From Pseudomonadota bacterium (GTDB taxonomy: Bacteria > Bdellovibrionota > Oligoflexia > Oligoflexales > Oligoflexaceae): a stretch of DNA of 16,898 nt. The notes beneath the pieces were generated by a model that made no database searches, was not told where the DNA came from, and saw nothing but the letters and a program-made list of their open reading frames with translations. Where the stretch lies: assembly GCA_029556045.1 (NCBI GenBank), contig JAKQGS010000025.1:1-16898 (forward strand), read 5' to 3'. The position numbers were made by a program, and so were the translations under genes. Below are positions 15,375-16,898 of this stretch, one piece after another; positions within the stretch are counted from its first letter, which is position 1, and every line of letters begins with the position of its first letter.

Positions 15375-16356
15375 AATCGATGTGCATATGCATTTGGCGG
15401 GTACCGGATGTTGCGAATCCGGCTGCCATGTCTCTCCGGAATTCCGCCGTCGCCTGACCTTCAAACTAATTAAGGTGATGCAGAAGCTGAGCGAGCAGCA
15501 AATGGAGACTTCCGTTGATCGCGACTGGATTCAGTTGGCTGCCCGATTGGTGGAACAGAGTGAAGTTGACTTTGGGGTGGCTTTGGGATTTGACGGGGTC
15601 TATGAGCATGGTGCGGGGCGGTTGCATCCGGACAAGTCCCAAATGATCGTGCCCCACACCTGGGTTTTTGAAACCGCCCGTTCCTCGCGGCATCTCCTGC
15701 CCGGCCCCAGCATCAATCCCCATCGCCGCGATGCACTGGATATCCTGGATGATTGCATCGAGGAGGGGGCCGTCCTGATTAAATGGCTTCCCGCTACCCA
15801 AGCCATCGATCCGGCAGACGCTCATCACCGCGCCTTTTATCGCAAACTTGCAGACGCCCGCATCCCCCTGCTGGTGCACATGGGAGGTGAGCGAACGTTT
15901 GCAGAGATCGCTCCTGAATACAACGACATTGAGCGGATCATAGTGCCGCTTGAGGAGGGGGTGACGGTGATCTGCGCCCACACCGCCACAAAAATCTATG
16001 GTGCACGGGAGCCCGACCACCTGCCCCGTCTGCGACAATTGATCGAGCGTTATTCCGGGCTCTACGTGGACAATTCCGGCATGTGCAATCCGGCCCGTTT
16101 TGTCCATCTACCTCGTCTGGCCCATGATGAGTTGATCCGAAGCCGCACCCTTTATGGTAGCGATTGGCCGGTACCCATCAATGCTATCTATTTTTTGGCA
16201 AAAATGGGCTGGAAGGACATGCGACGCATGGAGGCGATTCCCAATGCCATCGATCGTGACATCGCCATCAAACGCTATTTTGGTTATGACGACACCACAC
16301 TAACCCGCGCCAATACCGTATTGCAGAATCTTGATCGTTGGACTTCACTACGTTGA
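15367..16356 (+). CDS. Amidohydrolase-2 family metal-dependent hydrolase
   Basis: 329 residues from the ATG at 15367, where the family's first strand begins (MFKIDVHMHLAG). The frame is open further upstream to 15277, but that part lies inside the hydrolase gene and is not family-like. Metal and active-site residues of the TIM-barrel superfamily are in order: H7 and H9 (DVHMH), a possible K139 (VLIKWLP), H171 (LLVHMGG), H205 (VICAHTATK) and D266 (LYGSDWPVP). The group includes decarboxylases, lactonases and deacylases; YGSDWP is typical of amidohydrolase-2 (PF04909) members. A CC pair and another Cys (15, 16, 20) follow the HxH and are unusual. It is co-translated with the alpha/beta hydrolase through an ATGTTTAA overlap. 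The specific substrate is unknown. Confidence 0.87.
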   Translation: MFKIDVHMHLAGTGCCESGCHVSPEFRRRLTFKLIKVMQKLSEQQMETSVDRDWIQLAARLVEQSEVDFGVALGFDGVYEHGAGRLHPDKSQMIVPHTWVFETARSSRHLLPGPSINPHRRDALDILDDCIEEGAVLIKWLPATQAIDPADAHHRAFYRKLADARIPLLVHMGGERTFAEIAPEYNDIERIIVPLEEGVTVICAHTATKIYGAREPDHLPRLRQLIERYSGLYVDNSGMCNPARFVHLPRLAHDELIRSRTLYGSDWPVPINAIYFLAKMGWKDMRRMEAIPNAIDRDIAIKRYFGYDDTTLTRANTVLQNLDRWTSLR

Positions 16357-16364
16357 CGATCTAT

Positions 16365-16489
16365 TAGAAGTCGTATCATAAATGGGATGGCTAGGCGCGC
16401 GGGAGGCGAGGACCGCAGTTGAGACAAGCCTCAATGAGGACCGCAGCCGACCAAGCAACAACGCCAGCGTATTTATGAGACGGCTTCTA
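16365..16489. repeat. MITE/REP-like palindromic element, 125 bp
   Basis: The 19-bp ends are inverted repeats: TAGAAGTCGTATCATAAAT (16365-16383) and the reverse complement of 16471-16489, TAGAAGCCGTCTCATAAAT, matching at 17 of 19. Inside are two direct copies of GAGGACCGCAG (16408-16418 and 16436-16446, 28 bp apart) flanking a small hairpin (TTGAG, loop ACAAGC, CTCAA, 16419-16434). A GC-rich block, GGCGCGCGGGAGG, lies on the left. There is no coding capacity, so if mobile it would depend on a transposase elsewhere. It lies between convergent genes and could fold into a long cruciform or transcript hairpin that protects or ends both mRNAs. No clear target-site duplication is visible at its edges. 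Being dispersed and multi-copy is expected but cannot be tested within the window. Confidence 0.75.
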
Positions 16490-16898
16490 CCTTCGTAAGG
16501 AGTCGATCTCTTCGACAACCTCGCGATGAGCCGTCAACTTTTTGAGGTCGCCAAGAAACAAGCCCACGTTGGGATTAGGATTGGTGCGGGATCCCTCCAC
16601 ATAAGCCATCTGCAGCCAAATCGGCAGGCGGGCCAAGGCATAAGCGAGATTTTCGCGGGAATAGGCCATCTGCTTTTCCAACACCGCAGTGGCCAGTTGT
16701 GACATCGCCTGGTTGCGGGATACTGCATAATAGAACAGCATTTCAAAGCGGGGATGATCCAATGCCACTCCATGGCTCAAAAAATGATTGAGTATGACAT
16801 AACAGGTCAACGCATTGACGGTCTTTTGGTTCAACTGCCGTAAATCCTCAATGGTGCCTTTGGCCAGATAGTCCATAAAATCATAACTTGAGCGATCG
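16487..16898 (-). CDS. Unknown protein, C-terminal 136 residues; start outside window
   Basis: The frame is open through the right edge of the window. Seven codons (DRSSYDF) precede the ATG at 16876, and no ribosome site lies before that ATG, so the gene probably starts beyond 16898. The visible part is mostly helical (IEDLRQLNQKTVNALTCYVILNHFL, RFEMLFYYAVSRNQAMSQLATAVLEKQ, ENLAYALARLPIWLQMAYVEG), with one cysteine, no signal peptide and no catalytic motif. I do not recognise the family. An alpha-solenoid or scaffold-like protein is one possibility. Its TAG stop (16489-16487) is the terminal TAG of the palindromic element, so the original C-terminus may have been longer or different. Confidence 0.68.
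   Translation of the reverse strand, partial: DRSSYDFMDYLAKGTIEDLRQLNQKTVNALTCYVILNHFLSHGVALDHPRFEMLFYYAVSRNQAMSQLATAVLEKQMAYSRENLAYALARLPIWLQMAYVEGSRTNPNPNVGLFLGDLKKLTAHREVVEEIDSLRR

Noticed and set aside
15466..16107. 213-residue open frame on the minus strand inside the amidohydrolase gene
   Set aside because: It lies wholly antisense to a gene with a full active-site motif set, and its translation shows no domain; it is a shadow frame of a moderately GC-rich gene.
1..16898. CRISPR array, tRNA/rRNA, phage, toxin-antitoxin or known defence genes
   Set aside because: No regularly spaced repeats, no cloverleaf or rRNA segments and no matching domains were seen on either strand; the kinase and RecD2 are not in a recognisable defence context.

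Overview
This window looks like a chromosomal segment of a Gram-negative bacterium of roughly 52-53% GC (estimated by eye). It carries a lipoprotein with RCC1-like repeats, a Sel1-repeat protein, a eukaryotic-type Ser/Thr kinase beside a YbjN-like protein, a Tim44-domain membrane protein, a Fur-type iron operon and a RecD2 helicase. That mixture suggests a Bdellovibrionota/Oligoflexia- or Myxococcota-like bacterium. This placement is inferred from gene content only; there is no rRNA or marker gene to confirm it.

Layout. (1) 1-2.1 kb: the 3' end of a Sel1-repeat gene (+) converges on a lipoprotein gene (-) predicted to form a seven-bladed RCC1-like propeller with a cysteine pair in each blade. 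(2) 2.2-4.3 kb, all on the minus strand: a Tim44-domain protein with its own intrinsic terminator, then a small single-span membrane protein, then the remains of htpX. The htpX remnant keeps its N-terminal membrane part and its C-terminal tail but has lost the zinc-protease core and changed frame. (3) 4.5-8.25 kb (+): a tightly overlapping three-gene Fe(III) ABC importer (binding protein, fused double permease, ATPase). A good Fur box lies upstream and a two-way terminator downstream. (4) 8.3-8.75 kb (-): the ribosome hibernation factor hpf. (5) 9.0-12.86 kb (+): recD2 overlapping an ArnT/PMT-like membrane glycosyltransferase. (6) 12.86-14.4 kb (-): a Ser/Thr protein kinase with an altered catalytic loop, and upstream of it a YbjN-like protein. 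The kinase and glycosyltransferase stop codons interlock. (7) 14.46-16.36 kb (+): an alpha/beta hydrolase and an amidohydrolase-2 family metal hydrolase whose reading frames overlap. (8) 16.37-16.9 kb: a 125-bp palindromic MITE/REP-like element that supplies the stop codon of a minus-strand gene running off the window's right end.

How the genes work together. The clearest functional unit is the Fur-controlled ferric iron importer: periplasmic iron capture, passage through one fused permease polypeptide, and ATP hydrolysis. The hydrolase pair and the kinase/YbjN pair are probable two-gene units of unknown substrate. The rest is housekeeping (hpf, recD2) or envelope-related (Tim44-domain protein, lipoprotein, htpX remnant, glycosyltransferase). 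I found no CRISPR array, phage, toxin-antitoxin pair, rRNA, tRNA or recognisable defence system. The two structural surprises are the broken htpX and the palindromic element at the right edge.
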